Positions 26,218 through 36,066 of a DNA stretch of 64,000 bases are shown piece after piece. Each line of letters opens with the position of its first letter. Within the stretch, counting starts at the first letter, position 1. The notes beneath the pieces are model-generated. The model was not told the origin of the DNA. It worked only from the letters and a program-made list of their open reading frames with translations, and did not search any database. The position numbers and the translations under genes are program-made. The DNA comes from Bacteroidales bacterium (GTDB lineage Bacteria; Bacteroidota; Bacteroidia; Bacteroidales; Paludibacteraceae): NCBI GenBank assembly GCA_015061115.1, contig SUXE01000012.1, positions 88,172 to 152,171 on the forward strand. Direction: 5' to 3'.

Positions 26218-26225
26218 TATATTTG
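26218..26225 (+). promoter_or_regulatory. -7 box before the glycosyltransferase gene
   Basis: TATATTTG, 21 bp before the ATG. Confidence 0.45.
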
Positions 26226-26246
26226 CAATAGAAATATGTAATAAAA

Positions 26247-26996
26247 ATGAGCGGCTTAGTTATAATACCGACATACAATGAGAAAGAAAATGTGGAAAAC
26301 ATATGCAGAGCAGTCTTTGAATTGCCTGAGGGTTTCCATGTGTTGATCATTGACGACGGTTCGCCAGACGGCACAGCAGACATTGTCAAAAGAATGATGC
26401 AGGATGAGTTTTCAGACCGTCTGTTTATTATTGAAAGACCAGGAAAACTTGGTCTTGGCACAGCGTATCTTACTGGTTTCAAGTGGGCAATTGAGAAAAA
26501 GTACGATTTCATTTTCGAGATGGACGCAGACTTCTCTCATAATCCGTTGGATTTAAGAAAGCTTTATGCAGCCTGCAACGAAGAAGGTGCTGATGTCGCA
26601 ATCGGATCACGTTACGTAACTGGAGTGAATGTTGTGAATTGGCCAATTGGACGAGTATTGATGTCGTATTTTGCATCGAAGTATGTAAGAATAGTCACAG
26701 GAATGAACATCCACGACACCACAGCCGGATTCAAATGTTACCGACGTGAGGTGTTGGAAACAATCGGTTTGGACACAATCAAACTCAAAGGTTATGGTTT
26801 CCAGATCGAGATGAAATATACTGCTTACAAATGTGGATTTACCATCAAAGAAGTTCCTATTATCTTTATCAACCGTGTGTTGGGAGTATCCAAGATGTCT
26901 GGAGGAATTTTTGGAGAAGCATTGTTTGGTGTGATGGGATTACGTCTACGAAGCCTGTTCAAGAAATATCCGCAGAAGCAGCAAAAATCTAATTAG
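26247..26996 (+). CDS. Polyprenol-phosphate mannosyltransferase-like GT2 enzyme
   Basis: 249 aa, soluble or membrane-attached. GT2 fold like dolichol-phosphate mannose synthase DPM1: VIIPTYNEKENV at the N-terminus, LIIDDGSPDGTAD, GLGTAYLTGFKWAI, the metal-binding EMDADFSH, IGSRYV, and DTTAGFKCYRREVLE, all diagnostic. It lacks C-terminal membrane helices, as in the single-domain DPM1-type enzymes. Predicted to load a sugar on undecaprenyl phosphate for extracytoplasmic glycosylation. It is followed after 26 bp by pyrC; its stop codon lies in a two-unit aattagg heptamer repeat. Confidence 0.9.
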   Translation: MSGLVIIPTYNEKENVENICRAVFELPEGFHVLIIDDGSPDGTADIVKRMMQDEFSDRLFIIERPGKLGLGTAYLTGFKWAIEKKYDFIFEMDADFSHNPLDLRKLYAACNEEGADVAIGSRYVTGVNVVNWPIGRVLMSYFASKYVRIVTGMNIHDTTAGFKCYRREVLETIGLDTIKLKGYGFQIEMKYTAYKCGFTIKEVPIIFINRVLGVSKMSGGIFGEALFGVMGLRLRSLFKKYPQKQQKSN

Positions 26997-27022
26997 GAAT
27001 TAGGAAAAACTATTTTAATAAT

Positions 27023-28372
27023 ATGAATACAATATTGATCAAGGATGCCAAAATCATTAACGACGGCACCTCATATAAAGGATCTTTATTAATTGAGGGT
27101 GAGAAAATCTCCAAGATTTTTAGAGACAATATTCCAGACAGTGTATTGAAGAGTGCTACTGTCATTGACGCTGACGGCAAGTGGGTTTTGCCTGGTGTGA
27201 TCGACACACATGTACATTTCCGTGAGCCAGGACTTACAGAGAAAGGTGATTTTGAGAGTGAGAGCCGTGCTGCTGTAGCAGGTGGTGTCACTACTGTGTT
27301 TGATATGCCTAACACAAATCCTCAGACTACAACTGCTGCATTGGTTGAGCAGAAGGCTGAGATCGCAAGCAAGAAATGTTTGACTAATTATGGATTCTAC
27401 ATTGGCGCTACAAACGAGAATGTGGATGAAATCAAGAATATCGATCCTAAGGCTGTTGCCGGTGTGAAGATTTTCATGGGAATCAGCACTGGAGGAATGT
27501 TGGTGAACTCTAAGCAGAGTCTTGAGGACATTTTCGCTTCTGCTAAGGTTCCTGTTGTGACTCACAATGAGGATGAGGCTATGATCAAGGCTAACACTGA
27601 GGCTATCAAGGCTAAATATCCAGAAGGTCAGGTGCCTATTTCAGAGCACATGTTTATCCGTTCTTCAGATGCTTGCTACAAGTGTACATCATATGTAATC
27701 GACCTAGCTAAGAAGCACGGTACACAACTTCATGTCCTTCACTTGTCTACAAAGAAAGAGATTGCGTTGTTTGAGCGTAATGTCGATATTGAGAACAAGA
27801 AGATCACAGCTGAGGTTTGCCCTAACTACCTATGGTTTGATGAGACAGACTACGACAGATTGGGTGCGAAGATCAAGTGTAATCCAGCAATCAAGAAGGA
27901 GAAGAGCCGTGAAAACTTGCTTAAGGGTCTTGAGCAGGGAAGCATCGATACAGTAGCGTCTGACCACTCCCCTCACCTATTGAGCCAGAAGGAGGGTGAC
28001 GCTTTGACTGCAACATCTGGTATTCCAAGCATCCAGCACACATTGCCAATGATGCTTCAACTTGCAAAGAAGGGTAATTTCACTCGTGAGCAGGTGGTTG
28101 AGAAGATGTGTCACAACCCAGCTAAGATTTTCAAGGTTGAGAAGCGTGGTTTCATCAGAAAGGGATATTATGCGGATCTTGTGATTGTATCACCTGATGA
28201 TCCATACACAATCGAAGAGAAAGACTTACTTTACAAGTGTGGTTGGTCGCCAATGGTTGGTGAGCAGCTTCAATACAAAGTGACTCAGACTTTTGTCAAT
28301 GGTAACCTTGTTTATGATGAGGGTAAAATCAATGGCGACAAGAAGGGTCAGAGAGTAAGCTTCGACAGATAA
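27023..28372 (+). CDS. pyrC: Dihydroorotase
   Basis: 449 aa, cytoplasmic zinc enzyme that closes carbamoyl aspartate to dihydroorotate, the third step of pyrimidine synthesis. Seen: HVHFREPG at 63-70 (metal-binding histidines and substrate arginine), FDMPNTNPQT, GVKIFMG with the lysine (about 148) that is carboxylated in class I enzymes, and ASDHSPH with the catalytic aspartate. pyrB and pyrI, for the preceding step, lie 21 kb away in this window on the other strand. A heptamer repeat follows the stop. Confidence 0.95.
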   Translation: MNTILIKDAKIINDGTSYKGSLLIEGEKISKIFRDNIPDSVLKSATVIDADGKWVLPGVIDTHVHFREPGLTEKGDFESESRAAVAGGVTTVFDMPNTNPQTTTAALVEQKAEIASKKCLTNYGFYIGATNENVDEIKNIDPKAVAGVKIFMGISTGGMLVNSKQSLEDIFASAKVPVVTHNEDEAMIKANTEAIKAKYPEGQVPISEHMFIRSSDACYKCTSYVIDLAKKHGTQLHVLHLSTKKEIALFERNVDIENKKITAEVCPNYLWFDETDYDRLGAKIKCNPAIKKEKSRENLLKGLEQGSIDTVASDHSPHLLSQKEGDALTATSGIPSIQHTLPMMLQLAKKGNFTREQVVEKMCHNPAKIFKVEKRGFIRKGYYADLVIVSPDDPYTIEEKDLLYKCGWSPMVGEQLQYKVTQTFVNGNLVYDEGKINGDKKGQRVSFDR

Positions 28373-28374
28373 TA

Positions 28375-28409
28375 AAATTCGAAGTGCTAAATTCGAAATG
28401 CTAAGTTTG
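28375..28409. repeat. Heptamer repeat array (5 units)
   Basis: aaattcg, aagtgct, aaattcg, aaatgct, aagtttg, in exact 7-bp phase just after pyrC. Confidence 0.8.
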
Positions 28410-28443
28410 GCATTTTAGGATTATAATTTAATTTCAACGCTAA

Positions 28444-28695
28444 ATGAAAAAGAGATTAACGTATAACGAGTTCAGGTTGTTGCGCGACAATCTCCCTCAT
28501 GGAGCAATCGACACAATAGCCAATCGTTTGGGAATCACAGCAGACGAAGTAAGGTTCTACTTTCATGCGACTGCTGAGGATGGAGTGCCAACAATCTCCG
28601 GTGTTCATCACGAAGAAGGCCCCGATGGTGGTTTCGTTGAACTGGATGATTTGACAATCCTTGATGCGGCGTTGGAATTGATAAATAAAAAATAA
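28444..28695 (+). CDS. Small conserved protein with helix-turn-helix-like segment
   Basis: 83 aa. The stretch GAIDTIANRLGITADEVRFYF has the spacing of a helix-turn-helix (TIANRLGITADEV). The rest is acidic (EEGPDGGFVELDDLTILDAA). No signal peptide. It could be a small DNA-binding regulator. It lies 71 bp after pyrC and ends in a strong terminator. Confidence 0.6.
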   Translation: MKKRLTYNEFRLLRDNLPHGAIDTIANRLGITADEVRFYFHATAEDGVPTISGVHHEEGPDGGFVELDDLTILDAALELINKK

Positions 28696-28708
28696 GCATC
28701 ATAAGATT

Positions 28709-28749
28709 CCCCCTTATAGGCGTAAATGTACGTCTATAAGGGGATTTTT
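28709..28749 (+). terminator. Terminator after the 83-aa gene
   Basis: CCCCTTATAGGCG / CGTCTATAAGGGG stem with an 8-nt loop, followed by ATTTTT. Confidence 0.9.
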
Positions 28750-28881
28750 ATAAAACATATGATCTCAGTTGTCGTAAACGAGGTATGCCAAGAGCGTAAT
28801 GCTTTTTCCACGCCATTACAGGATGTCCGCAATGACAATCTGTAGAATCAAATGGACAACACCTAAATTTTAGAAAAAATA

Positions 28882-31800
28882 GTGTCACTTAGAAAAATCT
28901 TTACACTGATTCTTTCTTTATTTCTTTTGCTGGCTAATGCCGAGGTTATGCATACTGAAAGATTTTCGGAGCACAACAGCGGTCTGCCGTCTATGGCTAC
29001 TGGTGTGGCAAAAGGTAATGATGGATTTGTGTGGGTGTCGACACTTGATGGTATATGCAGGTATGATGGCTATCAGTTCAAGACCTATCGTGCCAATCCG
29101 TCGGACTACAACACATCTATCAGTAATCAGTTCATAAAGATTCTTTGTATTGACAACACTACATTCGCCTTGCTTAACAATAATGGCCAGGCTTTCATTT
29201 TTTCCGCTAAAGACAAAAGTTTCAGACTTTATCCTTCTCCAGAACGTTTCAACGCATCTGATTTTTTCTATGTCACTGATATCTCGTTAGATGCGGATAA
29301 AAACCTGTATCTTGTTTCCCCAAATAAAAAATTGAAAATCCCGTATGGGCAGGAAGATGAAGTAGACGCAGGGAACGCCAAACTGCTCAGCGTCAACAGC
29401 TATTATGCCGCTGATACTGTTGGAGTCAGTTGGAATATAGAAGGTGGTGCTTTGATCAAGAAGGTTGAAGGAAACCCGTCTTTCATCCGTAAGAAAATCA
29501 CAACTGTTGATTCTTATTCGACATTCAATGATGTCGTTTGCACTGCCACAGACGCGGATGGCAACATCTGGATCGCATTGCAGAGTTCGGAAGTGGCTAT
29601 AATGTCTCCGAATGACAATGTCAAATTTTTGTCGGAGACCGGCTCAACAGAAGCTTTCCACACTCAGTTCGACAAGATCAACACTATTGAGGTCAGCCGA
29701 CAAGGTGGTGTGTGGCTTGGTGGAGACAACGGCGTCTACAGGGTGATAAAGGATGGTAACGGATATAAAACGACCAAATATGAGAAGAAAAACTGTATTG
29801 TGACTGATATCCTGGAGGATTCACGCAAGAATATATGGGTGGCGACAGAGAGAAAAGGTCTGATGCTTCTTGTGGAATCAGCAAAGGATAGTTTCATCAC
29901 AATGGAGAATGAATGGAAATTTTCCTACCCTCCTACTCTGTTCAAGATAAACTGTTTGTTTGAGGATTATCAGGGAGTCGTATGGTTGGGCTCTCCTGAT
30001 GGTATAACATTGTTAGACAATCAGTTCGATAAACCTGCTGATATCAAATTCTTCTTCTATAATTCAGAAACTACCAACCTGCAATATTCTTTTATCACGG
30101 ATATCAAGGAAGATGATGAGCATAAAATATGGATCTCCACATTTGGTGGCGGAATATACTACTGTGGAAGCGACAGAATGCTTGGAGTCCCTCTTGAATT
30201 GCAGAAATTGGATCTGGTGAAAGAGCCGTTGGATTCAGAGATTGTGTTGGCTCTCTACCCTACCAAGAATTCTAGAATCTGTGTACTGACTCAGAAATCA
30301 TTTGTCGTGATAAACAGCAAGAGCGACAAGACTCAATATTTTAACTTCGGTAATGGAGCCGTCCTTCGAAGCAATTCGATCAAGCGTCATACGAATGATA
30401 TGGTGACAATCGCGTCGAATTCAGGCTTTTATATAGTCAACACTTCACAATTGAATCAAATAGAGTATGATCCTTCTATCATCCTGTCGGAATTCAAATT
30501 TTTGAAGAGCGCTGACGACGAGGATAATATGGATGACATCAATACAGTCAGCAATGTAGAGCTGGAGCATGACAACAAGGATTTCTCTATCCGTTTCGCA
30601 AGCACAGACTATCGTTCTGGCACACAGATTCGTTATGCCTACCGTCTATACCCATTCAGTGATAAATGGACTTACACGAATGAGCCTGTAGCGTCTTACA
30701 CTAATATCCCTTATGGAAAATATGAATTGACTATCAGATGCACCAACAGCGATGGCAATTGGAGCAGTCACGAAAGGAATTTGAATATCACCGTCTTACC
30801 ATCTAATTGGGAGACTCCATGGGCATATCTCCTGTATTTTTTGATTCTTTGTCTTTTCATTGCGGGAATTGTGTACGCATATAGCCGTTTCTATCGTCTG
30901 CGTACAAAAATGGAGCTCGACGCTGAATTGAGCGAGGAGAAGATGAGATTCTTCACTGATATCTCCCATGAGATTCGTACTCCATTGACTTTGATTTCCG
31001 CTCCTATTGAGAAGTTGAGTTCAAGCCAGACACTTACGGATGAAGAGCAGAAACTTGTCGGTGTGATGAAGAAGAATACACAGCGAATGACGAAGATGAT
31101 AGACCAGTTGCTTGATTTCAGCAAGTTCTCTTCTCATCATATCGAGCTGAATCTAAACAAGTTCAAGATTTCGGATATTTTCGACAGCCTTTCGAAGATT
31201 TTCCAGACGAAGAGTCAGGAAAAGAATATAACTCTTTCGTTTGCAAATAATGTCGGAGACGCTCCTATTATTGCCGATTATGATAAGATGGAGACGGTGA
31301 TGATAAACCTTGTGTCGAATGCGATGAAATTCACTCCTGTCGACGGTAACATCATAGTCGGAGCAAATAAGGATGGCGATAATCTGATCCTGACGGTTAC
31401 CGATAACGGCTGTGGAATTGATAAAAAAGAGTTGTCCTCGATCTTCAACAGGTTTATGACGAACAGCCACAATATGGAGCTAGGCAAAGGAATCGGACTG
31501 TCGATTGTAAAGGAGATTGTGGACAAACATGGTGGAAAAATCACCGTCGACAGCGAAAAAGGTAAAGGCTCGAAATTCACAGTGACTATTCCTATGAGCA
31601 ATGCCTCTTATGTGGAGAAAGATTTCTACGACGAGAGTCCTACACAAACAGAGAGCGTCCATTCGCATAGCAATTACACGATTCTTATCAATGAGGATAA
31701 TGCCGAGTTGCGACGCTTCATCGTCGATACTTTGTCTGGCGACTACACGGTAATCGAGGCTGAAGATGGCAGAATCGGTGTGGAAAAGACGAAGGAATAT

Positions 31801-32439
31801 ATGCCGGATCTTGTGATCACCGACATCATGATGCCACACATGAATGGTCAGGAATATTGTGCGGAAGTGAAGCAGTATGCCGACACTTCACATATCCCTG
31901 TGGTGATGCTTACTGCAAAGACAGATATGCAGAGCAAACTTGATCTGCTTAAGATCGGAGCTACCGACTATATAACCAAGCCGTTCAGCATGGCATATCT
32001 GAAGGCAAGGATCGCCAATATCATTTCCGAAAGAGAGATGCTACAGCGATTCTATCAGAAATCGTTGATCGAGGCGGACAAGGATATTGTTGTTGAGAAG
32101 AAAGATGCGGAGTCGCCAGATATGCGTGAGGCGAGCGCGATCATTGATGCGGTGACGGAGATAATCCCGGATTTTGATGCCACTGTGGATACGCTTGCCG
32201 ACAAGTTGAAGATCTCACGCACTGCCCTATCCGCCAAGTGTAAGACATACTTTAGTCTGACTCCAAATGAAGTGATACGTGATGTCAGATTACGCAGAGC
32301 TGTGGAGTTGATGAAGACCACAGATATGAATATCCAGCAGATCTCGATCGAGATAGGTATTGCCGACCAAAGATATTTCTCACGTGTTTTCAAGGCTAAA
32401 TACGGAGTGACTCCGAGTGAGTATAGAGGGAATTCGTAA
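28882..32439 (+). CDS. Hybrid two-component system sensor-regulator (HTCS)
   Basis: 1185 aa. Starts at a GTG; the next in-frame ATG (28948) would remove the signal peptide (LRKIFTLILSLFLLLANAE), so GTG is favoured. Order: signal peptide; periplasmic beta-propeller repeats (about 25-550); Y_Y_Y-type beta domain (about 560-640); membrane helix about 647-668; dimerisation domain with His696 (SHEIRTPL); HATPase (GIGLSIVKEIVDKHGG); receiver domain with Asp981 (VITDIMMPHMNG); AraC-type DNA-binding domain (about 1085-1185). HTCS proteins sense oligosaccharides and activate polysaccharide utilisation loci. No complete such locus is adjacent; the only candidate target here is the orphan susD gene 1.7 kb downstream. 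Confidence 0.93.
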   Translation: MSLRKIFTLILSLFLLLANAEVMHTERFSEHNSGLPSMATGVAKGNDGFVWVSTLDGICRYDGYQFKTYRANPSDYNTSISNQFIKILCIDNTTFALLNNNGQAFIFSAKDKSFRLYPSPERFNASDFFYVTDISLDADKNLYLVSPNKKLKIPYGQEDEVDAGNAKLLSVNSYYAADTVGVSWNIEGGALIKKVEGNPSFIRKKITTVDSYSTFNDVVCTATDADGNIWIALQSSEVAIMSPNDNVKFLSETGSTEAFHTQFDKINTIEVSRQGGVWLGGDNGVYRVIKDGNGYKTTKYEKKNCIVTDILEDSRKNIWVATERKGLMLLVESAKDSFITMENEWKFSYPPTLFKINCLFEDYQGVVWLGSPDGITLLDNQFDKPADIKFFFYNSETTNLQYSFITDIKEDDEHKIWISTFGGGIYYCGSDRMLGVPLELQKLDLVKEPLDSEIVLALYPTKNSRICVLTQKSFVVINSKSDKTQYFNFGNGAVLRSNSIKRHTNDMVTIASNSGFYIVNTSQLNQIEYDPSIILSEFKFLKSADDEDNMDDINTVSNVELEHDNKDFSIRFASTDYRSGTQIRYAYRLYPFSDKWTYTNEPVASYTNIPYGKYELTIRCTNSDGNWSSHERNLNITVLPSNWETPWAYLLYFLILCLFIAGIVYAYSRFYRLRTKMELDAELSEEKMRFFTDISHEIRTPLTLISAPIEKLSSSQTLTDEEQKLVGVMKKNTQRMTKMIDQLLDFSKFSSHHIELNLNKFKISDIFDSLSKIFQTKSQEKNITLSFANNVGDAPIIADYDKMETVMINLVSNAMKFTPVDGNIIVGANKDGDNLILTVTDNGCGIDKKELSSIFNRFMTNSHNMELGKGIGLSIVKEIVDKHGGKITVDSEKGKGSKFTVTIPMSNASYVEKDFYDESPTQTESVHSHSNYTILINEDNAELRRFIVDTLSGDYTVIEAEDGRIGVEKTKEYMPDLVITDIMMPHMNGQEYCAEVKQYADTSHIPVVMLTAKTDMQSKLDLLKIGATDYITKPFSMAYLKARIANIISEREMLQRFYQKSLIEADKDIVVEKKDAESPDMREASAIIDAVTEIIPDFDATVDTLADKLKISRTALSAKCKTYFSLTPNEVIRDVRLRRAVELMKTTDMNIQQISIEIGIADQRYFSRVFKAKYGVTPSEYRGNS

Positions 32440-32466
32440 TTCATAATTCATAATTCATAATTTGTA
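32432..32466. repeat. Heptamer repeat array (5 units)
   Basis: attcgta, attcata x3, atttgta. The stop codon of the HTCS gene lies in the first unit. Confidence 0.85.
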
Positions 32467-32536
32467 ATGAAGAATGTCTCATGGTGTCACCTTCCCATAT
32501 TTGCATTCCTTATTTCTTATTTTTCTAAATTTTTGT

Positions 32537-32544
32537 TAAATTTG
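32537..32544 (+). promoter_or_regulatory. -7 box before the CCA-adding-type enzyme
   Basis: TAAATTTG, 19 bp before the chosen ATG. Confidence 0.4.
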
Positions 32545-32563
32545 CCACTGTAAATTGTCAGTG

Positions 32564-34000
32564 ATGGTAGATTTTTGCAAAATATTTGAAGATAAGAGTA
32601 TACAATTAGTGTCCGAAATTGCAGAAAACCTTGGTATTGAGGCTTTTGTAGTAGGCGGATATGTGAGAGACCTAATTCTTGGACGTCCAAGTAAAGACAT
32701 TGATATCCTTACAATTGGTAAAGATTCAAGCGAAATATTAAGCACCGCAGTCAAGAATAAAATTGGCAAGTATGCTCATCTTTCTGTATTCAAATCATAC
32801 GGCACTGCCCAGGTGAAATGGGGAAAGAATGAGCTTGAATTTGTGACTGCAAGAAAAGAAAGCTACCGTCATGACAGCAGAAATCCGGAATGTGAACCTG
32901 GCACTCTTGAAGATGACCTTACACGTCGCGACTTCACTTTGAATGCCATGTGTATCAGGCTTTCTTGCGGTCAGAAGGGTGAACTGATTGACTTGTTCAA
33001 TGGGTATTCCGATTTGCAGAACAAGATCCTTCGCACTCCTTGCGACCCTGTCATCACTTTCTCTGATGATCCGTTGCGAATGATGAGATGTGTCAGATTC
33101 GCGTCGACTTTGGAGATGTATATAGAAGAGAACACGTACAACGCTATTGTGAAAGACAGCGAGAGGATCAAGATTATCTCGATGGAGCGCGTGAAGGATG
33201 AGCTGGTGAAGATAATGAAGAGTCCACGTCCAAGCGTCGGCTTATATCATATGCTCAACACTGGCCTGATGAAACATGTTCTCCCTGAAATAAGTGCTCT
33301 TTCTGGCATTGAGACGCGAGACGGAAGAGGCCACAAGGATAATTTCCATCATACGATGCAGGTGGTCGACTCCACTGCTAAGGAGAGTGATAATGAGTGG
33401 TTGAGAATAGCAGCGTTGCTTCACGATATAGGTAAACCTAAATGCAAGAAGTGGGAGGATGGCCATGGATGGAGTTTCCACGGACATGAATACGTCGGCA
33501 CAAAGATGGTGCCAAAGATATTCAAGAAACTGACTCTGTCGCTTGGAAATGAGATGGCTTATGTGCAGAAACTTGTGTTGCTCCACATGCGTCCGATCAA
33601 TCTGATTGAGGAAGATATCACGGACAGCGCCATCAGACGTCTGCTTTTTGAGGCAGGAGAAGATATCGATGACTTGATGATTCTCTGTCATGCGGACATC
33701 ACATCCAACAACGCGTTGAAACGTGAGCGATTCCATAAGAATTATGAGAATCTCCGTGAGAAGATGAAAGAGATTGAGGAGAAGGATCATATACGAATGT
33801 TCCAGCCTCCTGTCTCAGGCGACGAGATTATGTCAACTTTCAATTTGCCTCCATGTCGTCAGGTGGGAGAGATAAAGGAAAAATTGAAAGATGCTATATT
33901 AGACGGAATTATTCCTAACGACCGTAATGCTGCACTTGAACTTATGCATAAGATTGCGGGAGAAATGGGATTGACAGAAGGTGAAGTCAAAAAAGATTAA
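32564..34000 (+). CDS. tRNA nucleotidyltransferase / poly(A) polymerase family with HD domain
   Basis: 478 aa from the ATG at 32564; a TTG nine bases earlier is a poorer start. Class II nucleotidyltransferase head: VVGGYVRDLILGRPSKDIDIL (the G-G-x-V-R-D and D-x-D motifs), RRDFTLNAM, DPLRMMRCVRFAS with the conserved RxxRFA-type helix. The C-terminal part has an HD phosphohydrolase domain (LLHDIGKPK). This architecture is the usual bacterial CCA-adding or CC/A-adding enzyme that repairs tRNA 3' ends; poly(A) polymerase activity cannot be excluded from sequence alone. Confidence 0.9.
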   Translation: MVDFCKIFEDKSIQLVSEIAENLGIEAFVVGGYVRDLILGRPSKDIDILTIGKDSSEILSTAVKNKIGKYAHLSVFKSYGTAQVKWGKNELEFVTARKESYRHDSRNPECEPGTLEDDLTRRDFTLNAMCIRLSCGQKGELIDLFNGYSDLQNKILRTPCDPVITFSDDPLRMMRCVRFASTLEMYIEENTYNAIVKDSERIKIISMERVKDELVKIMKSPRPSVGLYHMLNTGLMKHVLPEISALSGIETRDGRGHKDNFHHTMQVVDSTAKESDNEWLRIAALLHDIGKPKCKKWEDGHGWSFHGHEYVGTKMVPKIFKKLTLSLGNEMAYVQKLVLLHMRPINLIEEDITDSAIRRLLFEAGEDIDDLMILCHADITSNNALKRERFHKNYENLREKMKEIEEKDHIRMFQPPVSGDEIMSTFNLPPCRQVGEIKEKLKDAILDGIIPNDRNAALELMHKIAGEMGLTEGEVKKD

Positions 34001-34003
34001 CCA

Positions 34004-34109
34004 TCAACTGTAATCCGTCAACTGTCAACTGTAAACAGTCAATTATCAACTGTAAACTGTAAACTATCAACTATCAACTAACACCCGTCAACCTGTCAAT
34101 TGTAAACTA
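34004..34109. repeat. Heptamer repeat array, 15 units (TMAACTR type)
   Basis: Units such as tcaactg, taaactg, taaacta, tcaacta in 7-bp phase from 34004 to 34094, one inserted base at 34095, then two further units. It fills almost the whole gap between the tRNA nucleotidyltransferase stop and the susD start (34114), so it is transcribed as the susD leader. Confidence 0.9.
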
Positions 34110-34113
34110 AAGG

Positions 34114-35862
34114 ATGATGATATTAAGGCAATTTAACACAGAAAACAGAAGATTACGCATCTGGAAAAACAGGTGTGTTGCTGCGTTTGTTGCCACATCA
34201 CTCTTGTGTATAAACAGCGGTTGCAAGGAAGAGTTTGAATCGACATCTCCGTCTACCCTATCCCAGACAGAAGTTTTTGATGCTACTCCGTTAGCATTGC
34301 AGGCATTGAATGGCGTTTATGTAAGATTGTCGTCGGGAAACTTGTATGGCAAGAAACTGTCGTATTATCTTAGCCTTAATTCAGATACAGAGTGTATAAG
34401 CGGAGATACAGACAATGGCCGTCGTGCGATCGCTAGATATGTTGCGACTCCATACAACACTGAATTGAAATCCGTTTGGGAATCTATCTATATCGCTATC
34501 AGAGAGGCGAACAACTTCATAGAGGGAGTTAACGGCAGCAAATTACTCACGTCTGCCAATGATGATAGAGCCACAATCCTGGGCTACAAAGGAGAGGCTC
34601 TCACAATCAGAGCCTTACTCTATTATGAATTGGTCCGTTCATGGGGAGACGTGCCGTTTATTTTAGACGCGAATTCAGACTACACAAGTAAAACCAATCG
34701 AAAAGAAATACTTGATCATATATTAAACGACATCACTGAAGCTATAGAATGGCTTCCAGCAACGTCGACTACTCCATCAAGAATATCAAAGGATGCCGCA
34801 AGGTCATTGGGTGCGAGAATCGCCCTGTATCGTGCCGGTTTCCACATGACTGACGACCATAAGTCGGCACCATCCGACAGAAATGATTATATTGAGAAGG
34901 CAAAGAATTGGTGTAAGGAAGTGATTGACAATGGCCATTATTCTTTGGAGTCGGACTACGAGCAGATTTTCCGCAAGATAATGTCGTATCAGAACAGTGA
35001 TGAGATTATCTTTGAGATAGCGATGTCGAAAGGCAATAGTGGTGAGCTCGGATATTTTGTAGGCAAGAAACATGCGGAAGGTTCACCGTATGGATCAAGC
35101 GAATGTGGCGTGCTTGTCCCTACGTCGCATTACCATAAATATAATCATTTTGATGTTCGACGTGATGTATCCCTATCCGTCACGCAATATGATGGGTCTG
35201 GAAAAGAGAAAGTCGTGTCGCCAAACAACATCTCAATCGGCAAATTCCGTAGAGAATGGCTTAATCCCGTCATCACAGGAAAGCAGAAATATTCAGGAGT
35301 TGATTTGCCTGTTATCCGATATGCGGATGTCCTTTTGATGTATGCCGAGAGTGTGACTGAATTGGAGCGTACGGCTACTTCAGAAGCCAAGGAAGCGTTG
35401 AAAGAGGTGAGAAAACGAGCATTTGCAGGCGCACCTGATTCAGTGTTGACGGTGGCATTGGATAAGTATATAGCGAATATACGCAGTTACGAAGAGATGA
35501 CCAACGTGATCCGAGACGAGCGAGCGTTTGAGTTTACAGCGGAGATGATCCGCAAGTTTGATTTGAAGAGATGGGGCGTATTGCAGCAGACATTGGATAG
35601 CTGCAAGTCGGATCTGCGTAAGATATTAGTGTCGGAAGCACCGTTCAACGATATCCCAGATAAATTGGTTTGGTATGTTGACGACGACAATGAGCATGTG
35701 AAGATAGCCACAACAGACAACTACCGTTTTGATCCTACATTTGATTTCACACGTACAGTTAAGACGACGAAGTGGAAGACAGCCATCACAGAAGATTTCA
35801 TCAACAGAATCTGTGAAGCTATCGAAGAAACACCATACGATTTACCAGTACCGGAGGAATAA
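34114..35862 (+). CDS. SusD/RagB-family outer-membrane lipoprotein, without a SusC partner
   Basis: 582 aa. Signal peptide with lipobox INSGC (Cys37) and CKEEF, an acidic run compatible with surface export. SusD-type features: the N-terminal ATPLALQALNGVYVRL, EANNFIEGV, a TPR-like helical region with RALLYYELVRSWGDVPF, ILNDITEAIEWLP, IRYADVLLMYAESV, and VIRDERAFEFTAE plus a C-terminal RFDLKRW-like segment (RKFDLKRWGV). SusD lids the TonB-dependent SusC channel to take up glycans; here no SusC gene precedes it, only the tRNA enzyme and a repeat array. The unusual 106-bp heptamer leader suggests rearrangement at this point. Confidence 0.92.
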   Translation: MMILRQFNTENRRLRIWKNRCVAAFVATSLLCINSGCKEEFESTSPSTLSQTEVFDATPLALQALNGVYVRLSSGNLYGKKLSYYLSLNSDTECISGDTDNGRRAIARYVATPYNTELKSVWESIYIAIREANNFIEGVNGSKLLTSANDDRATILGYKGEALTIRALLYYELVRSWGDVPFILDANSDYTSKTNRKEILDHILNDITEAIEWLPATSTTPSRISKDAARSLGARIALYRAGFHMTDDHKSAPSDRNDYIEKAKNWCKEVIDNGHYSLESDYEQIFRKIMSYQNSDEIIFEIAMSKGNSGELGYFVGKKHAEGSPYGSSECGVLVPTSHYHKYNHFDVRRDVSLSVTQYDGSGKEKVVSPNNISIGKFRREWLNPVITGKQKYSGVDLPVIRYADVLLMYAESVTELERTATSEAKEALKEVRKRAFAGAPDSVLTVALDKYIANIRSYEEMTNVIRDERAFEFTAEMIRKFDLKRWGVLQQTLDSCKSDLRKILVSEAPFNDIPDKLVWYVDDDNEHVKIATTDNYRFDPTFDFTRTVKTTKWKTAITEDFINRICEAIEETPYDLPVPEE

Positions 35863-35869
35863 CGATGGA

Positions 35870-36058
35870 TTGATGGTTGATGATTGACGGTTGACGGTTG
35901 ATGATTGATGGTTGATGATTGATGGTTGATGGTTGTTGATTGATGGTTGACGGTTGATGGTTGATGATTGATGGTTGATGATTGATGGTTGATGATTGAC
36001 GGTTGATGATTGACGGTTGACGGTTGATGATTGATGATTGACGGTTGATGATTGACGG
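35870..36058. repeat. Heptamer repeat array, 27 units of TTGAYGR
   Basis: Twenty-seven uninterrupted 7-bp units made of three variants (TTGATGG, TTGATGA, TTGACGG) and one TTGTTGA, starting 8 bp after the susD stop. It ends at the first palindrome of the transposase-associated region. Because 3 x 7 = 21 bp, it creates spurious open frames on the other strand. Confidence 0.97.
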
Positions 36059-36066
36059 TGAATGTC

